A DNA stretch of 16,869 nucleotides from Myxococcales bacterium (GTDB lineage Bacteria > Myxococcota > Myxococcia > Myxococcales > Myxococcaceae): assembly GCA_003153055.1 (NCBI GenBank), contig PMBV01000373.1, positions 13,202-30,070 on the forward strand. Direction: 5' to 3'. Below, in pieces: positions 7,822 through 14,679 of the stretch (the stretch's first letter is position 1; the number at the start of each line of letters is the position of its first letter). The notes under the pieces were generated by a model, which saw only the letters and a list, made by a program, of their open reading frames with translations, had not been told where the DNA came from and ran no database searches. Position numbers and translations under genes: made by a program.

Positions 7822-8781
7822 ATGCGAAGGTGGCTTCCGCTGTGTCTCGTGGCCCTCGGGTGTCGCACCGCCAGTGTCACGGCCCAGGGTGGGGCGGGCT
7901 TCCGTGACGTTCCCGTCGAGGTCCCGGCGGTGCCGGTCACGGGGCTCTACTCGGTGTGCTGGCCCGAAGATGCGAGCCCTCGCGAGCGAGTGCAGCTGAC
8001 GTGGCTGGGCGCTGGTGAGGTGCTGTTCGAGGCCCAGGAGGGAGCGTCGAACTCCACCGGGCGGTGCCTTCGGGAAATCGCCACCACCTACCCCTTTCCC
8101 TCGAAGCCCACCGGCATGCTCACGCTGGCCCCACCTCGGCAACCGCTCGATGGGTGGGCGGTGCTGGCTTGGGTGCGCCTGCTCTCCCCTTCGCGCTTCG
8201 GGCCCGAGCGCGGCCTGTCTGACCCGGCGCCGCTGGTGCGCGCGTGTCTTGCGCACGGGGCACTCCGGCCCCTCACCCGCTTCGTGGTGCGCCACGTGCC
8301 CGGCCCGCGGGTCGAGGTGCTCCCCTCAGCCGTCTCGGAGGCCGAGCGCTGCGTCGAGGCAGTGCTGGGGAGCACGGCCTGGCCTTCCAGCCGGAGCGTG
8401 TTCTTCGACTTCGCCACCAGTGGCGGGGCTCCGAGCCCTCGGGAAGAGGTCGGGCTCTACTTCGCGCCGCCCTCCGCGGTCGGCCGTGCCATCGAGCCGG
8501 GGGGAGTGAAAGAGGCCATGCTGACGGCGAGGGCGAGCGTGGCCCAGTGCTGGAACGAGGCGGTGGTGCGCCGCACCGGCATCGGTGGCGCCCGGACCCT
8601 TCGGTTTCGCATCGACGACTCGGGGGCTGTCACCCACGTCTGGGTCGCCTCGGCTGGCGAGAGCTTGGTCGCGGCCGACTTTCTCCTCGATCGATGTCTG
8701 GGGGCGGCGCTCCGCTCAGTGCGCTTTCCGCCCCCGTCGGGTGACGGCGTCTACACCTGGGTCTTCGAAGCCCGACCGTGA
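7822..8781 (+). CDS. Lipoprotein with AgmX/PglI-type C-terminal domain
   Basis: The ATG at 7822 gives 319 residues and a proper lipoprotein signal, MRRWLPLCLVALGC; the frame is open back to 7789, but those extra codons form an inverted repeat. The middle of the protein is uncharacterised and contains scattered Cys. The last ~90 residues (VAQCWNEAV ... LRFRIDDSGAVTHVWV ... LDRCLGAALRSVRFPPPSGDG) match the pattern of the TonB-like tail found at the end of AgmX/PglI and many other myxobacterial proteins: paired Cys, a central beta hairpin, and a final FPxP-G segment. In AgmX/PglI this tail belongs to gliding and cell-surface machineries, but the domain is widespread and does not prove a motility role. 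It probably acts on the periplasmic side of a membrane. It is 42 bp downstream of the HAD gene and convergent with fau (8-bp gap). Confidence 0.8.
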   Translation: MRRWLPLCLVALGCRTASVTAQGGAGFRDVPVEVPAVPVTGLYSVCWPEDASPRERVQLTWLGAGEVLFEAQEGASNSTGRCLREIATTYPFPSKPTGMLTLAPPRQPLDGWAVLAWVRLLSPSRFGPERGLSDPAPLVRACLAHGALRPLTRFVVRHVPGPRVEVLPSAVSEAERCVEAVLGSTAWPSSRSVFFDFATSGGAPSPREEVGLYFAPPSAVGRAIEPGGVKEAMLTARASVAQCWNEAVVRRTGIGGARTLRFRIDDSGAVTHVWVASAGESLVAADFLLDRCLGAALRSVRFPPPSGDGVYTWVFEARP

Positions 8782-8789
8782 GCCGTTGC

Positions 8790-9392
8790 TCAAAACGCAT
8801 CACCTCGGGCCCGATGCCAGACCACGGAGCGCGCCTCCGTCACCAGCGCGTCCATCGGGACGTCGTTGGGCTCGATGGGGAGCTCGTTCACCACGCAGCA
8901 CTCGAAGGCCAGCGCCACCTTCCAGCCCTGGGTCTGCGCCAGTGTCGCGTCGTAGTAGCCGCCGCCGCGCCCAAGCCGCCCGCCGCCCACCGAGAAGGCC
9001 ACCCCGGGCACCAGGAAGACGTCGATGGCCGAGAGGTCGACGAAAGGGGCATCGACCGTCGGTTCGAAGACGGGGAGGCAAGGAGAGCGGACCAGCTCTG
9101 CGAACGACTCGACCTGATGAAATGAGAGGACGCGGTCGCTCTCAGCGACTCGGGGGAGCACACACCGGGTGCCTTGAGCTCGCGCGAGATCGAACAGGGG
9201 CCTGGTGGGAACCTCTTGCTCATTGGCCGCGTAGAGGGCGAGGGTGAGCCCTGGTCTGAAAGACAACAAGGCGGTGAGGTGTTTTTGCACCTCACCGCCC
9301 AGTCGCCTCACCTCGTCGTGCGCCAGCGCGCGCCGCCTGGCTCTGACCGCTTGCCGGAGCGCCGCCTTTGCCGAAGAAACGTTCCCCGCCAT
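8790..9392 (-). CDS. fau: 5-formyltetrahydrofolate cyclo-ligase (5,10-methenyltetrahydrofolate synthetase)
   Basis: The enzyme uses ATP to convert 5-formyltetrahydrofolate to 5,10-methenyltetrahydrofolate in the cytoplasm. The 200-residue product has the normal family length. The N-terminal basic segment KAALRQAVRARRRAL is typical and binds nucleotide. The C-terminal signature is present as VPGVAFSVGG followed by RLGRGGGYYD, and VPMDALVTE matches the usual end of the fold. I prefer the ATG at 9392, which places KAALR at the usual distance from the start; a TTG at 9407 is possible. Neither has a clear ribosome binding site. The gene lies immediately downstream of the probable 6S RNA gene, an arrangement known from other proteobacteria (ssrS-ygfA in E. 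coli), so both may come from one transcript. A strong hairpin at 9270-9299 lies inside the coding region. Confidence 0.93.
   Translation of the reverse strand: MAGNVSSAKAALRQAVRARRRALAHDEVRRLGGEVQKHLTALLSFRPGLTLALYAANEQEVPTRPLFDLARAQGTRCVLPRVAESDRVLSFHQVESFAELVRSPCLPVFEPTVDAPFVDLSAIDVFLVPGVAFSVGGGRLGRGGGYYDATLAQTQGWKVALAFECCVVNELPIEPNDVPMDALVTEARSVVWHRARGDAF
9270..9299 (-). terminator. Perfect 12-bp hairpin followed by a U-rich stretch, inside fau (possible attenuator)
   Basis: On the minus strand GGCGGTGAGGTG and CACCTCACCGCC are perfectly complementary around a 6-nt A-rich loop (CAAAAA). The next bases are TTGTTGTCTTTC, which is U-rich in the RNA. This looks like an intrinsic terminator, yet it sits about 30 codons into fau (residues around GGEVQKHLTA). 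It could reduce read-through from the 6S RNA promoter into the rest of fau. The structure is certain from the sequence; the termination function is inferred. Confidence 0.45.
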
Positions 9393-9561
9393 GAGCCGTG
9401 TGGTCAACCTTCACTGAACCAAAGGTCCAGGTGGGAGCTACCTGCCACCGTTTTGGCTTCCCTCTTGCTGCGTGAGGGCTTGCACCCGGGTGGACGAGAC
9501 GCCCCCTTGTTTTTCGTATCGGTCCAAGCGTCAGTTGACCATCACGAGCTCCGCAGGGAAC
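9381..9561 (-). ncRNA. ssrS: Probable 6S RNA
   Basis: 6S RNA binds the housekeeping RNA polymerase holoenzyme and mimics an open promoter. The minus-strand RNA from 9561 to 9381 is about 181 nt, the usual length. Its ends form a long closing stem: GUUCCC at the 5' end pairs with GGGGAAC at the 3' end, and GAGC, CGUG and UGGUCAAC pair with GUUGACCA, CACG and GCUC, with single-base bulges. The 3' half contains GAAGCCAAAAC, as in E. coli GAAGCCUUAAAAC. It is followed by a small hairpin, CUGGACC-UUU-GGUUCAG, in the position of the E. coli CCUUGAACC hairpin. It lies directly upstream of fau, as ssrS does in E. coli. Exact ends are approximate, and the 3' end overlaps the fau start codon. A covariance-model search was not possible here. 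Confidence 0.75.
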
Positions 9562-9566
9562 AGCCT

Positions 9567-9596
9567 TTGAAAACTCCTTTCACCCGATGATTTTAT
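9567..9596 (+). promoter_or_regulatory. Candidate promoter for the TPR-protein/kinase operon
   Basis: TTGAAA (9567-9572) and TTTTAT (9591-9596) are separated by 18 bp, a fair match to the housekeeping -35/-10 pattern. Transcription would start near 9603. That fits a CDS start at 9641 and argues against the ATG at 9587. The region is AT-rich compared with its surroundings and overlaps the minus-strand 6S promoter. Weak evidence only. Confidence 0.3.
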
Positions 9597-9617
9597 GGAA
9601 CCGCCCGCGGGATTCAA
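9590..9617 (-). promoter_or_regulatory. Candidate housekeeping promoter for 6S RNA/fau
   Basis: On the minus strand TTGAAT (9617-9612) and TAAAAT (9595-9590) are 16 bp apart, close to the TTGACA/TATAAT consensus. Transcription would start near 9582, about 20 nt before the predicted mature 6S 5' end, so a short leader would need trimming. This is the best promoter-like pair found upstream of the RNA on this strand. Confidence 0.5.
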
Positions 9618-9640
9618 GGGTGGTATCGTCTTCAGTTGGA

Positions 9641-10549
9641 ATGAGCGGTCTTGGCAGCGTGCTTTTGGCACTCGCGGGGTCGTCTACCGTCGCGGCGACG
9701 CCTGCGCTGACCGGTGTGTATCAAGTCGGCGAGGTCGGCCTGGTCGAGTTCTCCACCGAGAGCGGCTCCATCGTGGGGCGGTACCGCGCTGGAGGCGAGT
9801 GCGGCTTCGAGCCCGAGCTCAAGGTCGTCACCGGGGGCTTCGAGGGGAGCGTCTTCGTGGGCACGGTGCTGCTGTGCCAAGAGGGGCCGCGCTGCCCGAC
9901 GCGACGAAGCTTCCCGCTCCTGGCGTTTTTCCGGAACGATCGCCTCATCGGCTCGGTGAAGTTCGACCCTGGCTGCTCCTCGAAGGCGACCGATGATCGC
10001 CGGCTGTTGTTCAGCCCCGCCACGCTCGAGGAGAAACGGGTGCTCGGCAGCGGGGCCTCGGCGTCCGCTGTGGCGCGCAAGAACGGCCCTCAGGATCCAC
10101 TGGCGGCCGCTCACGAGGCGATCCGCGCCGGGGAGCGGAAGCTCGAGGGCGGCGACTTCGGGGCGGCGCGACGGGCGTTCGACCTCGCCCTCGAGTACGA
10201 CAAGGGCAACCCCAAGGCGTGGATGGGCCTCGGCGTCGCCCAGGTGAAGCTCAAGGAGTACGAGGCGGCCACCAGGTCGCTCGAGCGAGCTCAGGCGCTC
10301 GTCGCCCAGCGCGATGGAGAGCGGAGCAGCCTCTTTGCCGAGGTGCAGTACAACCTCGCCTGCGTGCTCGCCCAAGAGCGAAAGAAGAAGGAGGCCATGC
10401 GGGCGCTGACCAAGGCGGCCAAGCTGATGGGCCCCGAGGTGCTCGATCAGCTGGAGCACGACCCGGACCTCGAGCCGATTCGCTCCGAGCCAGACTACAG
10501 CCGACTGGTGGCCGATCTCCGACTCCTGCGCGGCAAGAAGGGGAGGTAG
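9641..10549 (+). CDS. Exported protein with N-terminal beta-rich domain and C-terminal TPR repeats
   Basis: The start is uncertain. From the ATG at 9641 the product has 302 residues and begins with the hydrophobic segment MSGLGSVLLALAGSSTVAA, a plausible signal peptide. An upstream in-frame ATG at 9587 would add 18 residues including Arg, but those codons have poor G/C at third positions (TTA, AGG and others) and overlap candidate promoters. Residues about 25-125 form a beta-rich domain (TGVYQVGEVGLVEFSTESG, then IVGRYR) with four Cys; small ligand-binding or structural domains look like this. A linker follows. The C-terminal half has TPR-like helices (AGERKLEGGDFGAARRAFDLAL, split here for length: then YDKGNPKAWMGLGVAQ) ending in a basic tail. 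The kinase gene starts 34 bp downstream on the same strand, so the two are probably co-transcribed. Function unknown. Confidence 0.75.
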   Translation: MSGLGSVLLALAGSSTVAATPALTGVYQVGEVGLVEFSTESGSIVGRYRAGGECGFEPELKVVTGGFEGSVFVGTVLLCQEGPRCPTRRSFPLLAFFRNDRLIGSVKFDPGCSSKATDDRRLLFSPATLEEKRVLGSGASASAVARKNGPQDPLAAAHEAIRAGERKLEGGDFGAARRAFDLALEYDKGNPKAWMGLGVAQVKLKEYEAATRSLERAQALVAQRDGERSSLFAEVQYNLACVLAQERKKKEAMRALTKAAKLMGPEVLDQLEHDPDLEPIRSEPDYSRLVADLRLLRGKKGR

Positions 10550-10583
10550 CGCTCGCCCCCCCTGGGGCCAGCGGTGCCACGTC

Positions 10584-11492
10584 ATGACCCCAACCCGCAT
10601 CGGCCCGTACGAAGTCCTTCGGATGCTCGGCCACGGGGGCATGGCCGAGGTCTTTCTGGTCCGGGCCCACTTCGGCCGGTACGCGGGCCGGGAGCTCGCC
10701 CTGAAGCGGCTCTTGCCGTCGCTCGAGGCCGATCCCGACGCAACGCGGCTCTTCACCGCCGAGGCCTCGCTGTCGCGCAACCTCCACCACAAGAACATCG
10801 TCGAGGTCGTCGACGTCGGCCAAGAGGGCGACACCATCTACATGGTGATGGAGTTCATCGACGGGAGAGACGCGGGGCAGATCGTCAAGCGGTGCCGGCA
10901 GAAGAACGTCTTCTGGCCCATCGACTTCGCGCTCTACCTCACCACCGCGCTCCTCGAGGCGCTCGACTATGCGCACGGCGCGACGGGCCCCGACGGCCAG
11001 GTGCTCAACATCGTCCACTGCGACGTCTCTCCGTCGAACTTCTTCGTCTCGCGCACCGGGGACCTCAAGCTCGGCGACTTCGGGGTGGCGCGCTCGCTCC
11101 TCGAGGGCGGGCCGGCCCCGGTGATGGGCAAGCCGTACTATCTCTCGCCCGAGGCGCTCCTCGGCCGGCTGTCCAAGTCGGTCGATCTCTGGGCCGTGGC
11201 GGTGACGATGTACGAGCTGTTGACCTTGCACCGGCCATTTCATGGGCGGGGCCCGGCCGAGGTGTACGAGGCGATCAAGAGCTCCCGCTACGCCCCATTG
11301 CAGGAGCTGCGCCCTGAGGTGCCGGCCGTGCTGGACGGCGTCGTCGCTCGGGCCTTCGACACCGACCCCGAGGCGCGGTTCTCGAGCGCGTCGGAGTTCG
11401 CCGAGGCCCTCAAGCCCTCGCTCGACGAGCGCGTGGGCACTCCACTGGCGATCTCGGCGGTCGTTCGCGGCCTGTTCGGCACGGCCGACTGA
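10584..11492 (+). CDS. Cytoplasmic Ser/Thr protein kinase (Hanks type, non-RD)
   Basis: The 302-residue protein is little more than one kinase domain. The glycine loop is GHGGMAEVF (16-24), the ATP-binding Lys is Lys41 in ALKR, and the helix-C Glu is probably Glu60. The catalytic loop is HCDVSPSN (145-152) with Asp147 and Asn152. The metal-binding DFG is at 165-167, and SPE (188-190) replaces APE. Asp201 in VDLWA is the usual structural Asp. All catalytic residues are present, so it should be active. Cys146 replaces the Arg that normally precedes the catalytic Asp, making it a non-RD kinase that may not need activation-loop phosphorylation. There is no transmembrane segment or sensor domain, unlike PknB-type kinases, so it must be controlled by a partner. 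The TPR protein gene 34 bp upstream is a natural candidate. It is convergent with the cysteine desulfurase gene (21-bp gap). Confidence 0.92.
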   Translation: MTPTRIGPYEVLRMLGHGGMAEVFLVRAHFGRYAGRELALKRLLPSLEADPDATRLFTAEASLSRNLHHKNIVEVVDVGQEGDTIYMVMEFIDGRDAGQIVKRCRQKNVFWPIDFALYLTTALLEALDYAHGATGPDGQVLNIVHCDVSPSNFFVSRTGDLKLGDFGVARSLLEGGPAPVMGKPYYLSPEALLGRLSKSVDLWAVAVTMYELLTLHRPFHGRGPAEVYEAIKSSRYAPLQELRPEVPAVLDGVVARAFDTDPEARFSSASEFAEALKPSLDERVGTPLAISAVVRGLFGTAD

Positions 11493-11513
11493 CGAGCCCG
11501 CGGAGTGACCCGC

Positions 11514-12659
11514 TCACCGCGTCGGGCCCATCCGGCAGGCGTCGACGTGACGCTCGAGGGCCCCCAACACCGTGGAGACCTCGTCGTCGGTGGCTTCTGG
11601 CCCAAGCGAGAAGCGCAGGGTGCTCCTCGCTCGCGCTGCTTCGAGGCCCATGGCGAGGAGCACCTGAGAGGGTGACAGGGACCCGGAGGCACACGCGGCC
11701 CCGGTCGACGCGGCGATGCCGTCGAGATCCAGCGCGATGAGGAGCGCCTCGCCATCGAGCCCGGGGAACGTGACGTTGGCCGTGTTGGGCACTCGAGGTG
11801 CGCCGGCGCCGTTGACGATGGCCCCGAAGCGCCGCGAGACCTCGGCCTCGAAGCGGTCGCGCAAGGGCTCCAAGCGTCGGGCGTAGGCCACCTGGTTGGC
11901 GAGCGCATGCTCCAGCGCCTCGGCGGTGGCGAGGGCGAAGGCGACCGATGGGGTACCTCCCCGGCGCCCGTTCTCCTGGTGACCGGGCGTCAGGGCCGCC
12001 ACGTCGACGGCTCTCCGGTTGTACAGCACCCCGACCCCGGCCGGGCCGCCGAGCTTGTGGGCCGACAGCGACAGGAGATCGATCGGCACGGCGTCGAGGC
12101 CAAGGGCGATCTTCCCCACTGCCTGGACGGCATCGGTGTGGAACACGATGCCACGGTCCTGGCAGGCCTTCGCGATGGGGGCAATGGGCTGCAGCACCCC
12201 CGTCTCGTTGTTCGCCCACATCACCGAGCAGAGGAACACGTCGTGGTCGAGGGCTCGCACGACCCGATCGGCGTCGACGGCCCCGTTGGCCGAGGGCGGC
12301 ACTCGGAGCACCTCGGCTCCGAGAATGGCCAGTCGGTCGAGCGCGCCCTGAACACAGGGGTGCTCGATTTCGGTGCTGACGATCTTCCTTCGGGAGCGGT
12401 CGCTCCGGGCGAGCCACGCTCCGACGAGGGCGAGGGCGGCCGCTTCGCTGCCTGAGCCGGTGAAGACGAGCTCGCGACTGGACGTGGCCGAGAGCGAGGC
12501 GGCCACCCGGGTGCGCGCTTCGTCGAGGCGGGCGCGGGCGCTGCGCCCGGTCGCGTGTACCGAGCCAGGGTTGCCCCACAGCTCGCTCAGCCAGGGGCCA
12601 AGGCGCTCGGCCACGCCGGGGAGCAGGGGCGATCCAGCGTTGTGGTCCCAGTGGATCAC
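11514..12659 (-). CDS. Cysteine desulfurase, NifS/IscS class (PLP enzyme)
   Basis: The enzyme moves sulfur from L-cysteine to its own Cys, for Fe-S clusters, tRNA thiolation or other uses; some members also release selenium from selenocysteine. The 381-residue protein starts with GTG at 12659 (MIHWDHNAGSPLLPG), which overlaps the upstream stop codon in GTGA. Active-site features are all visible: IEHPCV (His100), the pyridine-contacting Asp176 in HTDAVQAVGK, the Schiff-base Lys202 in SAHKLGGPAGVG, and the catalytic Cys323 in STGAACASGSLSPSQV. The long Cys loop places it in group I (IscS/NifS), not the SufS group. No iscU, iscA or iscR is next to it, so it is not in a standard isc operon. It is the last gene of the Fic-DHH-desulfurase unit, close to selC. 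Delivery of selenium is possible but unproven. Confidence 0.93.
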   Translation of the reverse strand: MIHWDHNAGSPLLPGVAERLGPWLSELWGNPGSVHATGRSARARLDEARTRVAASLSATSSRELVFTGSGSEAAALALVGAWLARSDRSRRKIVSTEIEHPCVQGALDRLAILGAEVLRVPPSANGAVDADRVVRALDHDVFLCSVMWANNETGVLQPIAPIAKACQDRGIVFHTDAVQAVGKIALGLDAVPIDLLSLSAHKLGGPAGVGVLYNRRAVDVAALTPGHQENGRRGGTPSVAFALATAEALEHALANQVAYARRLEPLRDRFEAEVSRRFGAIVNGAGAPRVPNTANVTFPGLDGEALLIALDLDGIAASTGAACASGSLSPSQVLLAMGLEAARARSTLRFSLGPEATDDEVSTVLGALERHVDACRMGPTR

Positions 12660-13741
12660 GACTCCGCGGAGAGCAGGGAAATGCCCCGTTCGCCCACGAT
12701 GCCGAAGGCCTCCTTGAACCGGCGCACCACCTTCTGGCGGAAGCCCGCGCGCTGCTGCCGGGTGCCTGCCAGCGGGAGCCTCGCGCCGGCCATGCTGCCG
12801 TGGCCCCCCGCGGAGCCCCCGAAGTCGGCGCAGGTCTCGCGAATGAGCCGCCCCGCGTTCATGCGCCGGTCACGCACCCTGAGGCTCACGAAGAGCTGGC
12901 TGCGGTAGCTGCCGAAGGCCAAGGACCACTTGGCTCCCTCGAGGAACGAGAGGCGCTCGGAGACCTCGGCCACCATGTCGGGCGAGTAGATCTCGCCCAG
13001 ATCGGTGATCACCGCCGAGGAGTACAGCCGGGCCTTCTCGATGGCCGCGTGGTACAGCCTGAAGTACCGGAGCGGCAGCTCGGGGTGCTCGATGCGCGAG
13101 AGGAGATCGCGCTGGATCCGCGGGAACAGCCACAGGTAGCAGTCGACGTCGGGGTTCCCGGCCTGGCGTTCGAGGTCGCGGGTGTCGGCCTTGATGCCGT
13201 AGTACAGCGCGGTCGCCAGCTCGGGCGAGGGATCGAGCCGCGCCGCCCGCAGGTACTCGGTCAGCATGGTACTGGTGGCCCCGTACACTCCGCCGAGGTC
13301 GGCGAAGGGGTTGTGCACGTGGGCCTCGCGCACTGGGTGATGGTCGACCACGATGTCCGCGACGATGTCTTCCGGCAAGGCGTGGTTCTTCACTCCTTGC
13401 TGCGTGTCGCACAACGCGAAGAGATCGTAGTCGTCGAGGCGAATCTCGGACATCGGCGCGATGGGAATGCGGAGCTGCCGCACCATCGCGGAGTTCTCCG
13501 ACCGGCCGACGATGCCCCCGTATGCCATGTCGGACTTGATGCCGACCTTGTGGTGGAGAAACGTCGCCAACGCCCAGGCCGCGGCGATGGAGTCGGGGTC
13601 AGGGTTGTCGTGGGGCAGCACCAGCGCGCGCCGCCGGCCACGGAAGCGCCGCACCAGGATGTCGATCTTCGCCTTCGGAGTCAGCTGGGGGAGCTTGGGC
13701 TTCGGATCTCCCTCGGGCGACGCTGGCGAAGGCTGGGCCAC
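12656..13741 (-). CDS. DHH/DHHA1 phosphoesterase (NrnA/RecJ-like superfamily)
   Basis: I place the start at the GTG at 13741, 2 bp after the stop of the Fic-like gene; the frame runs further upstream but only inside that gene. The product has 361 residues. After a Pro-rich N-terminus of about 20 residues comes the DHH domain: the HDNPDPDS motif (44-51), CDTQ (Asp112), the signature DHH (133-135) and the Asp of ADTRDLE. The C-terminal DHHA1 domain ends with GGHGSMAG (about 312-319), the substrate-binding glycine motif. All metal ligands are intact. Relatives degrade short oligoribonucleotides, pAp or cyclic dinucleotides such as c-di-AMP/pGpG. The layout (DHH then DHHA1, no membrane or CBS parts) is closest to the NrnA type, but the substrate cannot be assigned. 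It overlaps the desulfurase start by 4 bp, so the two are translationally coupled. Confidence 0.9.
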   Translation of the reverse strand: MAQPSPASPEGDPKPKLPQLTPKAKIDILVRRFRGRRRALVLPHDNPDPDSIAAAWALATFLHHKVGIKSDMAYGGIVGRSENSAMVRQLRIPIAPMSEIRLDDYDLFALCDTQQGVKNHALPEDIVADIVVDHHPVREAHVHNPFADLGGVYGATSTMLTEYLRAARLDPSPELATALYYGIKADTRDLERQAGNPDVDCYLWLFPRIQRDLLSRIEHPELPLRYFRLYHAAIEKARLYSSAVITDLGEIYSPDMVAEVSERLSFLEGAKWSLAFGSYRSQLFVSLRVRDRRMNAGRLIRETCADFGGSAGGHGSMAGARLPLAGTRQQRAGFRQKVVRRFKEAFGIVGERGISLLSAES

Positions 13742-13743
13742 GA

Positions 13744-14568
13744 CTAGCGGTAGACCCGCTGGAGATCGCGGAAGTACTTGAGCCCGTTGTCGAGGGAGTT
13801 CTCCATCGCGTCCATCATCAGGTTGGAGAACGTGGTGAAGCCCGAGCGGAACGACTCGTAGTACTTCGAGCGATCGACCGAGACGATGACAGCGGGGAAC
13901 AACCCGTTGCGCATCAAGATGAGGTTGCTCAGCATGCGGCCCAGCTTCCCGCTCGTCTCGGTGAAGGGGAAGATCTGGATGAACTGGTGCTGAGTCCGGG
14001 CTGCCTGGAGGATCGGGTGCAGCTCGCGGAACTCGGAGGTGGTGCTCCACTCGAGCAGCTTCTCGAGCATCGGCTGCACCTTGGAGGGCTGAGCGATCTC
14101 GTGGAGGTAGGTCTTGTGCAAAGGGACGTCTTTGCGGAAGCCCAGCTTCTCACGCTCCTTGGCCATCTCCTTCTCGGTGCGCTCCCGCCGCTCCATCTGG
14201 GCCCTCGAGGCCTGCGCCTCGGGTGTGTTGCCCGACAGAAGATCGTGGATCCGACGCACCAGGTTCATGGTGACGGGGGCATGCTTCTTCGACACCTTCG
14301 CCTCTTCGCGAATGAAGTCGACCGTCGCCTTGTGGTTGCGTATTTCCCACACGATGGGGAAGAGCGAGGCCTCGGCCACCACCACACCTGGGTGGAGCGC
14401 GAGGTTCAGCTCTTGTGGGGTGTAAACCACGCCTTCCAGCGCGCAGTCGTGATGTACCCAAGCCATCTCGAAGCGCTCGAGGAAGTCCTGCACCTCGGGC
14501 CGCCGCATGGTCAGCGCCTCGCGCAACCGTTTGGTCTTGTCTTCGATGGACTGAAACCGCTCTTTCAC
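13744..14568 (-). CDS. Fic-fold protein with a degenerate, probably inactive active site
   Basis: Fic proteins transfer AMP or other phosphate-containing groups to target proteins using the motif HPFx(D/E)GNGRxxR. In this 274-residue protein the fold is recognisable. There is an N-terminal ALEGVVYTPQE (like the SxIEG region of self-inhibited Fic proteins), RRIHDLLSG, and HPILQAARTQHQFIQ followed directly by the motif position, then SNLILMRNG. The motif itself reads FPFTETSGKLGR (200-211): Phe200 replaces the catalytic His, Thr205 and Ser206 replace Gly and Asn, and Lys208 replaces Arg. The inhibitory Ser/Thr position is Asp41. AMP transfer is therefore unlikely. A charged insertion around 120-145 (MERRERTEKEMAKERE) looks helical. 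The start is a GTG at 14568 without a clear ribosome binding site. It heads the operon with the DHH and desulfurase genes. The reading frame is intact, so it is not a pseudogene in the usual sense. Confidence 0.8.
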   Translation of the reverse strand: MKERFQSIEDKTKRLREALTMRRPEVQDFLERFEMAWVHHDCALEGVVYTPQELNLALHPGVVVAEASLFPIVWEIRNHKATVDFIREEAKVSKKHAPVTMNLVRRIHDLLSGNTPEAQASRAQMERRERTEKEMAKEREKLGFRKDVPLHKTYLHEIAQPSKVQPMLEKLLEWSTTSEFRELHPILQAARTQHQFIQIFPFTETSGKLGRMLSNLILMRNGLFPAVIVSVDRSKYYESFRSGFTTFSNLMMDAMENSLDNGLKYFRDLQRVYR

Positions 14569-14679
14569 GGCCCAGCAGGTTACTTGGTTTAGCCCGATTC
14601 TGCTACGAAAATCAGGTCAAACTCTTGAAAAGACAAGTAAATTCTACAACGCATTCTCGCAGGGTTCAGTGGGGCGAGA

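Noticed and set aside
11410..12579. Alternative minus-strand frame over the cysteine desulfurase
   Set aside because: The desulfurase frame has the Schiff-base Lys, PLP-binding residues and catalytic Cys; the alternative frame is Arg-rich and extends into the convergent kinase gene.
12800..13747. Plus-strand open frame opposite the DHH phosphoesterase
   Set aside because: No ribosome binding site or domain; the DHH, DHHA1 and metal-binding motifs are on the minus strand.
13742..14050. N-terminal extension of the DHH phosphoesterase
   Set aside because: It lies wholly inside the Fic-like gene in another frame and reads as non-protein-like, so the GTG at 13741 is preferred.
14569..14679. AT-rich gap after selC as a genomic-island attachment site
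   Set aside because: tRNA-Sec genes can be integration sites, but there is no integrase, no repeat of the tRNA 3' end in the window, and the gap is only about 110 bp followed by an ordinary operon. It more likely holds the operon promoter, for which I found no convincing -35/-10 pair.
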